DNA of 64,000 bases from Polynucleobacter sp. MG-Unter2-18 (GCF_018687675.1 NZ_CP061302.1:186001-250000); one strand, 5' to 3'. Shown: positions 39,067 through 52,433, numbered from the stretch's first letter. Numbers and translations: made by a program. The notes: a model not told the origin generated them from the sequence alone.

Positions 39067-39122
39067 ACAGCATAAGAAACAAAGTATTTATCTAAGAATT
39101 CAAAATGAGCAAGGGAAATGGA

Positions 39123-40151
39123 ATGACAATTCGTGTCGCAATTAACGGTTATGGTCGTATTGGTCGTATGGTCTTACGTGCTTTGTATGAAGATCAAGTC
39201 AATGGCAAGCCTAGGCGCGATATCAAAATCGTCGCAATTAACGCAATGGGTGATATCGACATCAATGCGCACCTGACGCAATATGATTCTGCACACGGCC
39301 GTTTTCCTGCTGAAGTCAAAGTAGACGGTGATTGCATGGTGGTCAATGGCGATCGCATCAAGATGTTCTCTACTCGTAATCCTTTAGAAACTCCCTGGGG
39401 TGAGTTGGGTGTGGATTTAGTGCTTGAGTGTTCAGGCAAATTCACTTCCAAAGAAAAAGCCATGGCGCATATTTCTCAAGGTGCAAAGAAGGTATTGATC
39501 TCTGCCCCAGGTGAAAAAGATGTGGATGCCACTATTGTTTATGGTGTGAACCAACAAGTTCTGAAGCCGAGCGATGTTGTAGTTTCTAATGCGAGCTGTA
39601 CAACCAACTGTTTAGCTCCATTGGTTAAGCCATTGCTAGAAAAAATTGGGATCGAGTCTGGTTTGATGACTACGATTCATGCATTTACAAATGACCAAGT
39701 TCTGACTGATGTGTATCACAAGGATATGCGCCGTGCTCGTTCTGCTGTGAGCAGCATGATTCCAACTAAGACGGGTGCTGCTAAAGCGGTTGGCTTGGTT
39801 TTACCGGCATTAGCAGGGCGCTTTGACGGTTTTGCAATGCGGGTGCCCGTCATTAACGTTTCTGTTGTGGATTTAACCTTTGCTGCCAGCCGGGCTACTA
39901 GCGTGGATGAGGTGAACTCCATCCTAAAAACAGCCAGTGAGGGTGAGTTGAAGGGTATTTTGGGTTTCAATACCCTGCCTTTGGTATCGATCGACTTTAA
40001 TCACGATCCACGCCCTAGTATTTACGATGCTTCCCAAACTCGCGTATCCGCCGATGGGAAGCTGGTCAAAGTCTTAGCTTGGTATGACAACGAGTGGGGC
40101 TACTCAGTCCAGATGCTCAATGCTGCCCAAGCATTGATGGCTGTAAAGTAA
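39123..40151 (+). CDS. gap: Glyceraldehyde-3-phosphate dehydrogenase
   Basis: A 342-aa NAD-dependent enzyme. [20 protein letters not shown] is the Rossmann start and [13 protein letters not shown] holds the catalytic cysteine; WYDNEWGYS is near the end. ATG 39123 is preferred, with AAGGGAAATGGA directly upstream; ATG 39105 would add six residues. A bidirectional terminator follows. Confidence 0.96.
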   Translation: MTIRVAINGYGRIGRMVLRALYEDQVNGKPRRDIKIVAINAMGDIDINAHLTQYDSAHGRFPAEVKVDGDCMVVNGDRIKMFSTRNPLETPWGELGVDLVLECSGKFTSKEKAMAHISQGAKKVLISAPGEKDVDATIVYGVNQQVLKPSDVVVSNASCTTNCLAPLVKPLLEKIGIESGLMTTIHAFTNDQVLTDVYHKDMRRARSAVSSMIPTKTGAAKAVGLVLPALAGRFDGFAMRVPVINVSVVDLTFAASRATSVDEVNSILKTASEGELKGILGFNTLPLVSIDFNHDPRPSIYDASQTRVSADGKLVKVLAWYDNEWGYSVQMLNAAQALMAVK

Positions 40152-40203
40152 ATCGTTAGGTAAGATTTAAGGTTAAAAGTTCTTAAAATCCTGCTTTGAA
40201 TGC

Positions 40204-40231
40204 AAAAAAGACCTCAATTGAGGTCTTTTTT
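40204..40231. terminator. Bidirectional intrinsic terminator between gap and fur
   Basis: AAAAAAGACCTC-AATT-GAGGTCTTTTTT: a 12-bp stem with a 4-nt loop, and T runs on both strands. It serves gap (plus) and fur (minus), which converge here. Confidence 0.95.
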
Positions 40232-40256
40232 CGTTATTTGCCTCTATCTTCCTGAA

Positions 40257-40709
40257 TTAGGATTTTGGTTTATTGCGACAATTCTTCTTTTGGCAGTGTC
40301 CATACATCGCTAAAGAGTGCTCCTGAAGCTTAAAACCGAGGTTTTTGGCAATATCTCGCTGCCTTTTTTCAATAGCCTCATCCACAAACTCCTCAACGTG
40401 ACCGCAATCGAGGCACACTAAGTGGTCATGGTGTTGACCCTCATTCAGCTCATAAATAGCCCTACTATCCCCTTTGCTGGACTCAAAATGACTGCGAAGC
40501 AAGATGCCTGCTTGCTCAAACTGGGTTAGCACTCTATAAACCGTGGCCAGACCAATTTCTTTGTCATTCTTAGCTAGAGCCATAAAGACATCTTCAGCGC
40601 TAAAGTGAGTGCCACTATTTTGATGAAAAAAGTCCAAGATTTTCATGCGTGGACCGGTTGCCTTCAGGCCAATGTCGCGCAAATTTGCTGGAGTCGGATT
40701 TTGGTTCAT
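40257..40709 (-). CDS. fur: Ferric uptake regulator
   Basis: A repressor of about 150 aa using Fe2+ as co-repressor. The winged-helix part (LKATGPRMKILDFF, GLATVYRVLTQFEQAGILLR) is followed by the metal-binding region HHDHLVCLDCGHVEEF, and a late CQKKNC pair as structural zinc ligands. The start is taken at 40709 (MNQNPTPANL), with 40715 also possible; a longer frame to 40760 would overlap the bamE leader. Divergent from bamE, the conserved fur/omlA arrangement. Confidence 0.94.
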   Translation of the reverse strand: MNQNPTPANLRDIGLKATGPRMKILDFFHQNSGTHFSAEDVFMALAKNDKEIGLATVYRVLTQFEQAGILLRSHFESSKGDSRAIYELNEGQHHDHLVCLDCGHVEEFVDEAIEKRQRDIAKNLGFKLQEHSLAMYGHCQKKNCRNKPKS

Positions 40710-40809
40710 ATTCATGGGTTTGGGAGCTAAAATCAATGTCTTAATGATACGGCCTGCCATGCAAAATTGCCTTCAACTTTTTACCCGTCTACTGAACTCT
40801 ATTTTTGAG

Positions 40810-41478
40810 ATGTTTGACCTCGCTCGGACGAGCTTAGTTATTGCTGCTATTAGTTCGGTAATGATTGCTACTGGTTGTACCAGCGCTGTCGATGACACCC
40901 AGCGCGCTTGGATGAATAAAGTCTTTAGACCTTATGTTCCAGATGTAGTGCAGGGCAACTTTATTTCTAGCGAGCAATACGCTAAGTTACAAGTTGGTCA
41001 AAGTCGTGAGCAAGTGCGTCAAATTCTGGGAACGCCTTTACTGGCCAGTTATTTCCATGCTAATCGCTGGGACTATGTTTTTGAATTTAAGCGCGCTGGT
41101 CAACAAATGAGTAAAGAGCGTCGTGTGACAGTATTTTTCGAAGGCGATAAGCTGGTGAAGTTTCAGGGTGATGCATTACCAACCGATATCGAGTTGGTTG
41201 CTGAGATTGATGGCTACGCAAAAACGAAGCGCTCATTCTGGGATGTTATGACTGGATCAAATAAGCCACCAGTGACTCCACCTTTGCAGCAGCCTGAGTT
41301 GCTGGTTCCCAGCCCAACGAATAATTTGCCCGCCGGGGCTATAGTGCCTGCAGCTCCTGCCAGTAGTTCATTTTGGGACTTCTTTAGTTTTTCAAAAAAG
41401 TCGCCAGATGCGCAGCCCGTACCTCAACAGTTAGGCCCTGGAACTCTCAACGTTCCACAGGCTAGTGAAGCAAAGTAA
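40810..41478 (+). CDS. bamE: Outer-membrane assembly lipoprotein BamE (SmpA/OmlA)
   Basis: About 222 aa from ATG 40810. The signal peptide ends in MIATGC, a slightly atypical lipobox. The BamE domain (FRPYVPDVVQGNFIS, LQVGQSREQVRQILGTPLL, WDYVFEF) is followed by a Pro/Ser-rich tail of about 90 residues that is absent from the 113-aa E. coli protein. BamE supports BamA/BamD in beta-barrel insertion. An in-frame ATG at 40759 is possible but would leave only about 50 bp to fur. Confidence 0.92.
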   Translation: MFDLARTSLVIAAISSVMIATGCTSAVDDTQRAWMNKVFRPYVPDVVQGNFISSEQYAKLQVGQSREQVRQILGTPLLASYFHANRWDYVFEFKRAGQQMSKERRVTVFFEGDKLVKFQGDALPTDIELVAEIDGYAKTKRSFWDVMTGSNKPPVTPPLQQPELLVPSPTNNLPAGAIVPAAPASSSFWDFFSFSKKSPDAQPVPQQLGPGTLNVPQASEAK

Positions 41479-41546
41479 AGATAAAGTTGTGTTGATGTCG
41501 AGTGAAGTTTTTCGACAACCTTGAATAAGAAACGAAGATACAAATG

Positions 41547-42347
41547 ATGAAAATCGCAATTGCTGGTGCAACCGGCCGCATGGGAAAAATGTTGATTGAG
41601 GCAGTACTCAATTGCGCGGACGCTGACCTTGTTGGTGCTCTGGAGCATGACTCTTGCCCTTTGCTTGGTGAAGATGCTGGCGCATTCTTGGGTAAAAAAA
41701 CTGGCGTAGCCATTACATCGGACATTGCAAAGGCATTGACTGGTGCTGAGTTCTTAATTGATTTCACTCGGCCAGAAGGCACGATGGCTCACTTAGCTGT
41801 GGCGCAAAAGACTGGCAGCAAAATGATTATCGGTACCACTGGCCTTAGTCCAGAACAGATTGATAGCCTGAAAAAGGCTTCTGCAAATTTAGCCATCGTT
41901 TTTGCGCCCAACATGAGTGTTGGCGTGAATGCCACATTCAAATTATTAGAGATAGCTGCAAAGATGTTGAATGAAGGTTACGACATTGAAATCGTTGAAG
42001 CCCATCACCGTCATAAAGTAGATGCCCCATCTGGTACTGCCCTTCGAATGGGCGAGGTGATTGCGGATGCGCTTGGTGAGAAATTGGACGATGTTGCGGT
42101 TTACGCACGCGAAGGTCATACCGGTGAGCGCAAAACTGGCTCGATTGGTTTTGCCACTATCCGTGGTGGAGATATTGTGGGTGATCACACTGTCTTATTT
42201 GCAGGCGAGGGTGAGCGGATTGAGATTAGCCATAAGTCTTCTAGCCGTCAGTCTTATGCACAAGGTTCTTTGCGCGCTGCACGCTTCTTACAAGCTCAGG
42301 ATTCCGGTCTTTATGACATGCAAGATGTTCTTGGCCTACGTAAGTGA
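41547..42347 (+). CDS. dapB: 4-hydroxy-tetrahydrodipicolinate reductase
   Basis: A 266-aa lysine/DAP-pathway enzyme. [20 protein letters not shown] is the dinucleotide fold, FTRPEG and GTTGLS follow, and the active-site stretch [15 protein letters not shown] is complete. ATG 41544 is an equally possible start one codon upstream. bamE-dapB adjacency is common in Burkholderiales. Confidence 0.96.
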   Translation: MKIAIAGATGRMGKMLIEAVLNCADADLVGALEHDSCPLLGEDAGAFLGKKTGVAITSDIAKALTGAEFLIDFTRPEGTMAHLAVAQKTGSKMIIGTTGLSPEQIDSLKKASANLAIVFAPNMSVGVNATFKLLEIAAKMLNEGYDIEIVEAHHRHKVDAPSGTALRMGEVIADALGEKLDDVAVYAREGHTGERKTGSIGFATIRGGDIVGDHTVLFAGEGERIEISHKSSSRQSYAQGSLRAARFLQAQDSGLYDMQDVLGLRK

Positions 42348-42387
42348 ATGTTCAGTAAATCAGAATAGATGAAAAGAGTTGTATTGA

Positions 42388-45060
<2,673 letters not shown>

Positions 45061-45096
45061 ATCGCTAACGCTTTATTTTGAATAGAAACTAAATAC

Positions 45097-45624
45097 ATGC
45101 CCGTAAATCACCTTCGACGTACCATGCTTGGGCTTCTAGCCTTGGCTCCAGTCAGTGGTTTGCTTGCTTGCGGCTATCGTTTGCGTGGCATGGTCGATTT
45201 GCCATTCAAAGTCATCGCGATTACTGGAAGCCCATCACCACCTCTAAGAACGGATCTACAGACGGCGATTTTGACGGGCACAGATGCTAAGGTGGCGATT
45301 AATCCTAAAGATGCTGATCTCATTTTAGAAATTACCAGCGATCTCAATGGTCGTGAAATCTTGGCCTATAACTCGAATGGTCAAGTCTCTGCCTATCGCT
45401 TAAATATTCGGGTCGGATTTAGGGCGTATGACAACACTGGGGCAGATGTTGTGCCTGAAGCTGAAATCTACATGACTCGTGATATGGACTTCTCGGTGTC
45501 TACCGTTTTGGCGACCGACGTCCAAATGCAGCAATTTTTATCTTTGATGCGCAGAGATCTTGCGGTACAAATTCTGCGTCGTGTTTCTGCATCTGCCCGA
45601 GCACCACAGGCTCGAAGATTTTAA
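45097..45624 (+). CDS. lptE: LPS-assembly lipoprotein LptE
   Basis: A 175-aa lipoprotein with signal peptide and lipobox GLLAC before GYRLRG, the usual LptE N-terminus. LptE plugs the LptD barrel and helps deliver LPS to the outer leaflet. The order leuS-lptE-holA is conserved and supports the call. The body has low sequence conservation, as is usual for the family. Confidence 0.94.
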   Translation: MPVNHLRRTMLGLLALAPVSGLLACGYRLRGMVDLPFKVIAITGSPSPPLRTDLQTAILTGTDAKVAINPKDADLILEITSDLNGREILAYNSNGQVSAYRLNIRVGFRAYDNTGADVVPEAEIYMTRDMDFSVSTVLATDVQMQQFLSLMRRDLAVQILRRVSASARAPQARRF

Positions 45625-45643
45625 AGAATGACGATCAAATCGC

Positions 45644-46705
45644 ATGGTTAAGAGCGATGCCCTACAGCTTCATTTGAAGTCGCTCAATTCTGCGGCTTCA
45701 TTAAAGCCTCTCTACATATTTAGCGGTGATGAGCCTCTCCTGATGATGGAGGCAATGGACCAGTTACGTACCACTGCTAAAAAAATGGGCTATACCGATC
45801 GTGAAGTCTTATTGCAAGAGCGCGGATTTGATTGGAGCGCCTTGCTAAGTGCTGGCCAAACGATGTCTTTATTTGGAGATAAGCGCTGGGTTGAGTTGCG
45901 CATACCAACAGGTAAGCCGGGTCGTGATGGTGCTGATGCGCTTAAGCAGTTCTCCGTCCAAATCGAGTCTCAGTCGGTAGGCTCTGAAGGCCCGGATACG
46001 ATCTTTTGCATCATCTTGCCTAAATTGGATGGCAAGACCAAAACCTCTGCTTGGTTTAGTGCTTTGGATGAAGCTGGCATGGCGATTCAATTGGATTCCT
46101 TGGATCGGTCGCAATTACCGCAGTGGATTGCGGGGCGCCTAAAAAAGCAAGGTCAAGAAGTTCAGTCTAGTCCAGATGGGCAGCGTGCTTTAGCCTTCAT
46201 TGCTGAGCAGGTAGAGGGAAACCTCATTGCCGCTCATCAAGAAATTCAGAAGCTGGGTTTGTTGCATCCTGCCGGCATCCTTGCTGAGGAACAAATTCGG
46301 TCGGCCATTTTGAAGGTAGCTCGTTATAACGTCTTTGAATTAACTGAAGCGATGTTAGCTGGTGATCTTCCTCGTCTTAATCGCATGTTAGATGGTCTTA
46401 AGGGTGAGGGTGAGCCCCTAGTCCTGATTCTGTGGAGCGTAACTGAAGAGCTTCGGATACTATCGAAATTGAAGGCAGCAAGCGATGCTGGAGAGTCTGT
46501 ACAGAACTTAATGCGCGCTAACCGGATCTGGGGCAATAAAGAGCGTTTATATCCTATGGCCCTAAAGCGAGTTCAGCCTTTGAGGTTGCGCAGGGCAATG
46601 CAGGTGGCTGCAGGTTTAGATCGTCAGGCTAAAGGATTGCAGGCGGCAGAATTACCGGCAGATCCTTGGGATGGCTTGCGTTTGGTGGGTAATTTATTGC
46701 GCTAG
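45644..46705 (+). CDS. holA: DNA polymerase III delta subunit
   Basis: A 353-aa clamp-loader subunit that opens the beta clamp. PLYIFSGDEPLLMMEAMDQL at the N-terminus and the AAA+-like body (FGDKRWVELRIPTGKPG, EQVEGNLIAAHQEIQKL, VARYNVFELTEAML) fit HolA. It is 19 nt after lptE and 33 nt before proA. Confidence 0.95.
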   Translation: MVKSDALQLHLKSLNSAASLKPLYIFSGDEPLLMMEAMDQLRTTAKKMGYTDREVLLQERGFDWSALLSAGQTMSLFGDKRWVELRIPTGKPGRDGADALKQFSVQIESQSVGSEGPDTIFCIILPKLDGKTKTSAWFSALDEAGMAIQLDSLDRSQLPQWIAGRLKKQGQEVQSSPDGQRALAFIAEQVEGNLIAAHQEIQKLGLLHPAGILAEEQIRSAILKVARYNVFELTEAMLAGDLPRLNRMLDGLKGEGEPLVLILWSVTEELRILSKLKAASDAGESVQNLMRANRIWGNKERLYPMALKRVQPLRLRRAMQVAAGLDRQAKGLQAAELPADPWDGLRLVGNLLR

Positions 46706-46738
46706 ATAAAACAATATTAATTTTGACATAGTAAATAT

Positions 46739-48025
46739 ATGAGTAATTCAACAAATACCATTCAGCAAATGATGCAAGATATTGGCCGACGTGCTCGTCA
46801 GGCGTCACGCGCAATGGCGCGGGCATCCAGCGAGCAGAAAAATAAGGCCTTATTGCATATCGCCAAGTTGGTTCGTGAGCGGTCTGAGGAAATTGTCCGA
46901 GTGAATGCACTCGATGTTGCTCGAGCAAAAACCAATGGTCAAGATGCAGCGTTTATTGATCGCCTTACGATGACACTAAAGACCATTGAATCTATGGCAT
47001 TAGGTTTGGAGCAAATTGTTTCTTTGGAAGATCCGATTGGCAAAACAACGCCATTGCAAAAGCAGGCTTCTGGTATTGAGCTCGGTCAGATGCGCGTGCC
47101 ACTTGGTGTGATTGGCATCATTTATGAATCTCGTCCAAATGTCACGATTGATGCGGCTGCACTATGCCTGAAGTCTGGCAATGCAGTGATTTTGCGTGGT
47201 GGCTCAGAGGCAATTGATTCAAATACCTTGTTGGCGCAATTGATTCAAGAAGGTTTAGATGCTGCCAATTTACCCATGGATGCAGTGCAGGTTGTGACCA
47301 TCACAGATCGCGCTGCCGTTGGCGAAATGATCACCATGACCCAATATATTGATGTAATCGTTCCACGCGGTGGCAAGAGTTTGATTGCCCGTTTGATGGC
47401 AGAAGCGCGCGTGCCAATGATTAAGCATTTGGATGGTATCTGTCACACCTATATTGATGCCGATGCGGATGTTGCAATGGCAATCAAGGTTTGCGATAAC
47501 GCCAAGACTCAGCGCTATGCGCCCTGTAACGCAATGGAAACGCTCTTAGTAAATAAAGCGATCGCTTCACAAGTGTTGCCAGCACTTTGCAAAATCTATC
47601 AAGATAAGGGTGTGGAGTTGCGTGTTGATGATCAAACCCGAAGAACTCTTGAGGCGGCAGGTTTTAAAGACTTAGTCAATGCCACTGAAGAAGATTGGCA
47701 AACAGAATATTTGGCACCCATTTTGTCGATTAAAACTGTTGCGGATATCGACGAAGCAATGGGTCACATCGAACAATACGGTAGTAAACATACTGATGCC
47801 ATCATTACTAAGAATCAAGCGCAAGCCAATCGCTTTTTGCGTGAAGTAGATAGTGCCAGCGTGATGGTCAATGCCAGCACCCGTTTTGCCGATGGTTTTG
47901 AGTATGGTCTTGGCGCAGAGATTGGCATCTCGAATGACAAGCTACATGCTCGTGGCCCGGTGGGCTTAGATGGCCTCACTTCTCTCAAATATATCGTCAT
48001 GGGTCATGGCGAGATTCGTACTTAA
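46739..48025 (+). CDS. proA: Gamma-glutamyl phosphate reductase
   Basis: A 428-aa aldehyde-dehydrogenase-superfamily enzyme, second step of proline synthesis. [31 protein letters not shown], and the catalytic cysteine Cys263 in [12 protein letters not shown] are present. It acts on the product of ProB, which is encoded 41 kb away. Confidence 0.97.
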   Translation: MSNSTNTIQQMMQDIGRRARQASRAMARASSEQKNKALLHIAKLVRERSEEIVRVNALDVARAKTNGQDAAFIDRLTMTLKTIESMALGLEQIVSLEDPIGKTTPLQKQASGIELGQMRVPLGVIGIIYESRPNVTIDAAALCLKSGNAVILRGGSEAIDSNTLLAQLIQEGLDAANLPMDAVQVVTITDRAAVGEMITMTQYIDVIVPRGGKSLIARLMAEARVPMIKHLDGICHTYIDADADVAMAIKVCDNAKTQRYAPCNAMETLLVNKAIASQVLPALCKIYQDKGVELRVDDQTRRTLEAAGFKDLVNATEEDWQTEYLAPILSIKTVADIDEAMGHIEQYGSKHTDAIITKNQAQANRFLREVDSASVMVNASTRFADGFEYGLGAEIGISNDKLHARGPVGLDGLTSLKYIVMGHGEIRT

Positions 48026-48055
48026 TCCAGCTTCATTACAGAACGGAAATTAATC

Positions 48056-48484
48056 ATGATGGGAAATGCATATTTATGGACCAAGACTTTTCATATTGTC
48101 TTGATTGCATCTTGGTTCGCAGGCTTGTTTTATCTCCCGCGTATCTTTGTGAATTTGGCTGATGAAAAAAATCCTGAGGTCTATGCGCGCATTCTAGGAA
48201 TGGCGAATCGATTATTTAGATTTATGACTATATTGGCAGTACCTGCCGTATTGCTAGGCCTAGCTTTGTGGTTGCACTTCAGAATAGGTGCTGGCGAGGT
48301 ATGGATGCATGCCAAGATGTTCTTTGTACTTCTAGTAATCGGCTATCACCATGCTTGTTGGGGTTTGCTCAAAAAGTTCCGTAATGGTGTCAATACCCAT
48401 TCAGGGGTTTGGTATCGTTGGTTTAACGAAGCGCCAGTCCTTCTTCTTCTGATCGTGACCGCTTTGGTAGTCATTAAGCCTTAA
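48056..48484 (+). CDS. hemJ: HemJ/CopD-like membrane protein, probable protoporphyrinogen oxidase
   Basis: A 142-aa protein with four hydrophobic helices. LWTKTFHIVLIASWFAGLFY (about 7-26) followed by LPRIFVN carries the conserved Lys/His of HemJ-type proteins, and HAKMFFVLLVIGYHHACWG has further histidines. HemJ oxidises protoporphyrinogen IX. The CopD family is related and often confused with it. rubredoxin and hemL just downstream give a haem/iron context. Confidence 0.78.
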   Translation: MMGNAYLWTKTFHIVLIASWFAGLFYLPRIFVNLADEKNPEVYARILGMANRLFRFMTILAVPAVLLGLALWLHFRIGAGEVWMHAKMFFVLLVIGYHHACWGLLKKFRNGVNTHSGVWYRWFNEAPVLLLLIVTALVVIKP

Positions 48485-48518
48485 TTTTTTATTTCATCCC
48501 TTTTAGATTGCTAGCCTC

Positions 48519-49985
48519 ATGAGATTTTTTGTTGTTTGTCCAGGCGGACTGGAAGTGCCTCTTGCACAAGAGCTAGCAAGTATTGCGCAGCGCCCTGACT
48601 GTAAGGCCTTGGGTGCCTGGGTGATTGATCCTACGCCTACTAGTCCTACGGGTGGAGTAGGTTTGGCAGCGCCAATATCTGCTGCTATGGCATTGAACTT
48701 ACATTCACGGATTGCAAGTCGAGTATTGCTACAGATGGCGGAATCGCCATACCGCCAGGAAGAAGATTTGTATAAGTTGGCTAGTGGTTTAGCTTGGGAG
48801 GAATGGTTTTCTTCTAAACAAACTTTACGCGTTGATGTGACGGCTCATCGTTCACCCTTGAAGAGCTTGAATTTTGCGACCCTAAAGATTAAGGATGCAA
48901 TTGTTGATCGCCTCCGTGATGTCACTGGCGATCGTCCCAGTATCGATACCGCATTCCCGGATGTGCGTGTACAGGCGCATCTCACTGCAACTCATGCCAC
49001 GATCTATTTGGACACTTCAGGTGAGGCCTTATTCAAACGTGGCTGGAGGGATGAAAAGGGTGATGCACCTTTAAAAGAAAATCTTGCGGCCGGTATCTTA
49101 TCGATTACCGGCTGGAAGCCTTCGCAAACTTTATTTGATCCAATGTGCGGTAGTGGCACCTTTTTGATTGAGGCTGCACAAATAGCTTTAGCTATTCCGC
49201 CAGGTGCTATTCGGGCGGGGATGTACGGTGATGACGCGAAGCCGAGTCGATTAGCCTATCGCCCTCTAGTGACATCAGCTCATGGGTTTGGGTTTCAGCG
49301 ACTCAAGCCATTTAATGAGACTGCCGAGCAAAAGCGTTGGGCAACTTTGAAAGACGCTGTACATTCTGAGATGTTGGAGAGGCGTAAACAGTTCCCAGAT
49401 TCAGAGTCTTTGGGTATTAGCGGTGGTGATATTAACGAGCGCTTGGTAGCGATGTTTAAAAGCAACTGGCAACGGGCTCAGTTGCCTGGATTGCCAGTAA
49501 CGCGTCAAATTGATGCTTTAGCAAGTAGGCCGCCAGTAAATAATCAAAATGGTGTGATGCTATTGAACCCGCCTTATGGTGAGCGCTTAGTGATTAAGGG
49601 TGGACGAGGCCAAGATCGCGCTGGAGTTGGCGAAATGGAGCGAGACACATACGAACAAGCTGAAGAGCCAGAAGATCGATATGCCTTTAATCTAGAGACA
49701 GGACGTCAAAGTGCTAAACGCTCTAGCCGCGAGTCTCTCAAAAAGCTACAAGCTCAAGAAGAGCAGGACCCTAAGCTTGTGGAATTTTTGAGGCAGTTTG
49801 GCCAGCATCTCAAGGATACTTTTGGTGGCTGGAATGTCTTTGTATTAACAGCAGATATGGCCCTTCCCGGGCAGTTGCGTATTAAGGAATCTAAGCGCAC
49901 CCCTTTATTTAATGGCCCCCTGGAATGCAGATTATTTAAGTTCGAGATGCACCAAAGGCGTGACACTACATCCGATTTAAAATAA
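48519..49985 (+). CDS. THUMP-domain class I rRNA/tRNA methyltransferase
   Basis: A 488-aa protein similar to the N-terminal half of RlmL (YcbY). A ferredoxin-like/THUMP region (about 1-165, FFVVCPGGLEVPLAQELASI) is followed by the AdoMet fold with DPMCGSGTFLIEAAQIA near 207 and the NPPYGERL motif near 350, typical of N2-guanine methylation. It probably methylates 23S rRNA G2445, but the site is inferred from the family only. A charged insertion (about 360-410) is variable. Confidence 0.85.
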   Translation: MRFFVVCPGGLEVPLAQELASIAQRPDCKALGAWVIDPTPTSPTGGVGLAAPISAAMALNLHSRIASRVLLQMAESPYRQEEDLYKLASGLAWEEWFSSKQTLRVDVTAHRSPLKSLNFATLKIKDAIVDRLRDVTGDRPSIDTAFPDVRVQAHLTATHATIYLDTSGEALFKRGWRDEKGDAPLKENLAAGILSITGWKPSQTLFDPMCGSGTFLIEAAQIALAIPPGAIRAGMYGDDAKPSRLAYRPLVTSAHGFGFQRLKPFNETAEQKRWATLKDAVHSEMLERRKQFPDSESLGISGGDINERLVAMFKSNWQRAQLPGLPVTRQIDALASRPPVNNQNGVMLLNPPYGERLVIKGGRGQDRAGVGEMERDTYEQAEEPEDRYAFNLETGRQSAKRSSRESLKKLQAQEEQDPKLVEFLRQFGQHLKDTFGGWNVFVLTADMALPGQLRIKESKRTPLFNGPLECRLFKFEMHQRRDTTSDLK

Positions 49986-50008
49986 AAAGATAAATAAGGA
50001 AGACGGTA

Positions 50009-50179
50009 ATGGAATTCAAAACATATATGTGCTTAATTTGTGGCTGGGTTTATGACGAAGCTGCAGGTTTACCTGAAGAGGGTATTGCGCCAGGCACGCT
50101 TTGGAAAGATGTACCCATGAACTGGACCTGTCCTGAGTGTGGCGCACGTAAAGAAGACTTTGAAATGATGGCGATCTAA
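50009..50179 (+). CDS. Rubredoxin
   Basis: A 56-aa iron protein. Two knuckles, CLICG (Cys8, Cys11) and CPECG (Cys41, Cys44), bind one iron; YDEAAGLPEEGIAPGT and the W32/W39 residues match the fold. AAGGAAG precedes the ATG. Rubredoxin next to hemL is typical in Burkholderiales, although the thiD gene often found between or beside them is absent here. It is a one-electron carrier with unknown partner. Confidence 0.95.
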   Translation: MEFKTYMCLICGWVYDEAAGLPEEGIAPGTLWKDVPMNWTCPECGARKEDFEMMAI

Positions 50180-50235
50180 TAGATCAATTTAATTAGACAA
50201 TATTTAAATTCATTAGCTAAATCGGGAAAAGTATC

Positions 50236-51528
50236 TTGGGAAAAAATGACATCTTATTTGAGCGCGCACAAAAAACAATTCCTGGGGGTGTGAATTCTCC
50301 AGTACGCGCTTTTCGTCAAGTAGGCGGTACACCGCGTTTTGTTGCTAAAGCAAAAGGCCCTTACTTCTGGGATGCTGAAGGTACGCGCTATATTGATTTA
50401 ATTATGTCCTGGGGCCCTATGATTGCAGGCCATGCTAATCCAGAAGTAGTTGAGGCAGTAAAGCAGGCTGCAGAAACTAGCTTTAGCTACGGCGCCCCTA
50501 CCGAAGGTGAAATTGAATTAGCAGAACGCATCTGTCAGTTGGTCCCCAGCATAGAGCAAGTACGGATGGTATCGAGTGGAACCGAAGCCACTATGAGTGC
50601 TCTGCGTCTTGCACGTGGTCATACAGGGCGTGATCTCATTATTAAATTTGAAGGTTGTTATCACGGCCATGCTGATAGTCTTTTGGTAAAGGCAGGTTCT
50701 GGCCTTTTGACATTTGCAGATTCAACTCAAAATGCACCCTCTTCTGGTGGCGTTCCACAAGATTTGGTTAAACACACCTTAGTACTGCCATATAACGATG
50801 TGCAAGCCTTGAAGGAAGTGTTTGTAAAGCAGGGTGATCAGGTTGCCGCGGTGATTATTGAGCCGTTTGCTGGCAATATGAATCTCATTAAACCCTCAAA
50901 GGAATTTCTATCGACATTACGCCAGTTGACCAGTGAGTATGGCAGCGTATTAATTTACGACGAAGTCATGACGGGCTTTAGGGTTGCTTTAGGTGGCGCG
51001 CAATCTCTACAAGGCATTACTCCCGATCTGACTTGTCTTGGTAAGGTCATGGGCGGAGGTATGCCGATGGCTGCTTTTGGCGGTAAAAAAGAAATTATGT
51101 CTAAGTTAGCGCCGCTGGGTAATGTTTATCAGGCAGGCACCTTGTCCGGCAACCCAGTAGCTGTAGCGGCGGGATTAAAGACGCTGGAGATTATTTCTCG
51201 AGAAGGTTTCTTCGATTGTCTTACGGGGCAAACTGAAAAGCTCATGTCTGGGTTCAAGATTGCGGCAGATGAAGCAGGCGTACCTTTTGCGGTAGATAGT
51301 GTTGGTGGGATGTTCGGCTTTTACTTTGCCAATGAGGTCCCAACCTCTTTTGAGGCGGTCACTAAAACTGATATTGAAGCGTTTAAGAAATTTTTCCACT
51401 TGATGTTAGATCAAGGAGTGTATTTAGCGCCCTCTGCTTATGAGGCTGGATTTACTTCTATTACTCATGACAATGCAGTTTTGGAAGAAATTATCACTGC
51501 AGCGAAAACTTCATTTAAGAAGCTATAA
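50236..51528 (+). CDS. hemL: Glutamate-1-semialdehyde 2,1-aminomutase
   Basis: A 430-aa PLP enzyme making 5-aminolevulinate in the C5 pathway of haem synthesis. [19 protein letters not shown] is the family start; [17 protein letters not shown] and the PLP lysine Lys270 in [16 protein letters not shown] are present. TTG 50236 is the start, since no in-frame ATG fits the N-terminus; CGGGAAA lies upstream. Confidence 0.96.
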   Translation: MGKNDILFERAQKTIPGGVNSPVRAFRQVGGTPRFVAKAKGPYFWDAEGTRYIDLIMSWGPMIAGHANPEVVEAVKQAAETSFSYGAPTEGEIELAERICQLVPSIEQVRMVSSGTEATMSALRLARGHTGRDLIIKFEGCYHGHADSLLVKAGSGLLTFADSTQNAPSSGGVPQDLVKHTLVLPYNDVQALKEVFVKQGDQVAAVIIEPFAGNMNLIKPSKEFLSTLRQLTSEYGSVLIYDEVMTGFRVALGGAQSLQGITPDLTCLGKVMGGGMPMAAFGGKKEIMSKLAPLGNVYQAGTLSGNPVAVAAGLKTLEIISREGFFDCLTGQTEKLMSGFKIAADEAGVPFAVDSVGGMFGFYFANEVPTSFEAVTKTDIEAFKKFFHLMLDQGVYLAPSAYEAGFTSITHDNAVLEEIITAAKTSFKKL

Positions 51529-51553
51529 GAAACCATAAGAGGCGGAGTCAGAA

Positions 51554-52393
51554 TTACATTCTGAGTGGATGGTCGTAGCCATCTGCTTGGATAATTTTTA
51601 GATCCTTGCTTGGTTTACCTGATTCTGGAACTTCCATGGCAGTCAGTTTTCCACCCCAGACGCAGCCTGTATCGAGGCCAATGACATTTTCATGTTGGAG
51701 TAGTCCTAGAGTTGACCAGTGCCCGAAGTAAATCAGGGCGTCTTGCGTTTTTCGTTTAGGAGTTTTAAACCAAGGGACATAGCCTTTGGGGCCATCTTCA
51801 ATACCTTCTTTACTCTCGAATTCCATTGTACCGGCAGGAGTACAAAAACGAATGCGGGTCAGTGCATTGGTGATGACGCGTAAACGCTCATAACCTTTAA
51901 GAGAGTTACTCCACTTATTTGGTGTGTTGCCATACATATTCGCTAAGAAATCTTTATAGGATTTTTTACGTAGCGCTTTTTCTACTTCCTGTGCACACTC
52001 AATTGTTTGCTGCAGGTCCCATTGTGGTAGAACTCCTGCATGAACAGTGAGTACTTTTCCGTTACTCAGAGCCATTGGCCTATAGCGTAGCCAATTCATT
52101 AATTCTGCTCTATCGGGTGCATTTAGAATCGGTTGTACGGTATCAAGCCCTTTAGTTTTTCGGATGCCAGCATCTACCGCAAGCAAATGGAGATCGTGAT
52201 TTCCGAGAATGCACTCAATGCGTTTCTCTTCTTGTAATTTCTTGAGGTAACGTAGGGTGCCTAATGAGTCAGGGCCCCGATTCACCAGGTCACCTAAAAA
52301 AATCATCTTGGACTGTGCGGGGAGCTTTTTGACGAGTGCCTTCAAAGAGGGCGTACAGCCCTGAATATCACCTACAGCATAGATCTTGTTCAT
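51554..52393 (-). CDS. apaH: Symmetrical diadenosine tetraphosphatase
   Basis: A 279-aa metallophosphatase that splits Ap4A into two ADP; it also removes Np4 caps from RNA. The metal motifs AVGDIQGC, GDLVNRGPDSLG and LGNHDLHLL are complete, and GLDTGCVWGG is near the C-terminus. It is followed by phrB upstream on the same strand, with a 40-nt gap. Confidence 0.96.
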   Translation of the reverse strand: MNKIYAVGDIQGCTPSLKALVKKLPAQSKMIFLGDLVNRGPDSLGTLRYLKKLQEEKRIECILGNHDLHLLAVDAGIRKTKGLDTVQPILNAPDRAELMNWLRYRPMALSNGKVLTVHAGVLPQWDLQQTIECAQEVEKALRKKSYKDFLANMYGNTPNKWSNSLKGYERLRVITNALTRIRFCTPAGTMEFESKEGIEDGPKGYVPWFKTPKRKTQDALIYFGHWSTLGLLQHENVIGLDTGCVWGGKLTAMEVPESGKPSKDLKIIQADGYDHPLRM

Positions 52394-52433
52394 ACCCTAT
52401 CTTAAAGCGGAAAGTGTCAGAGTTTTCAATAAC

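Noticed and set aside
51548..51564. TCAGAAT-TAC-ATTCTGA palindrome between hemL and apaH considered as terminator
   Set aside because: The stem is AT-rich, only 7 bp, lacks a T tract on either strand and overlaps the apaH stop codon.
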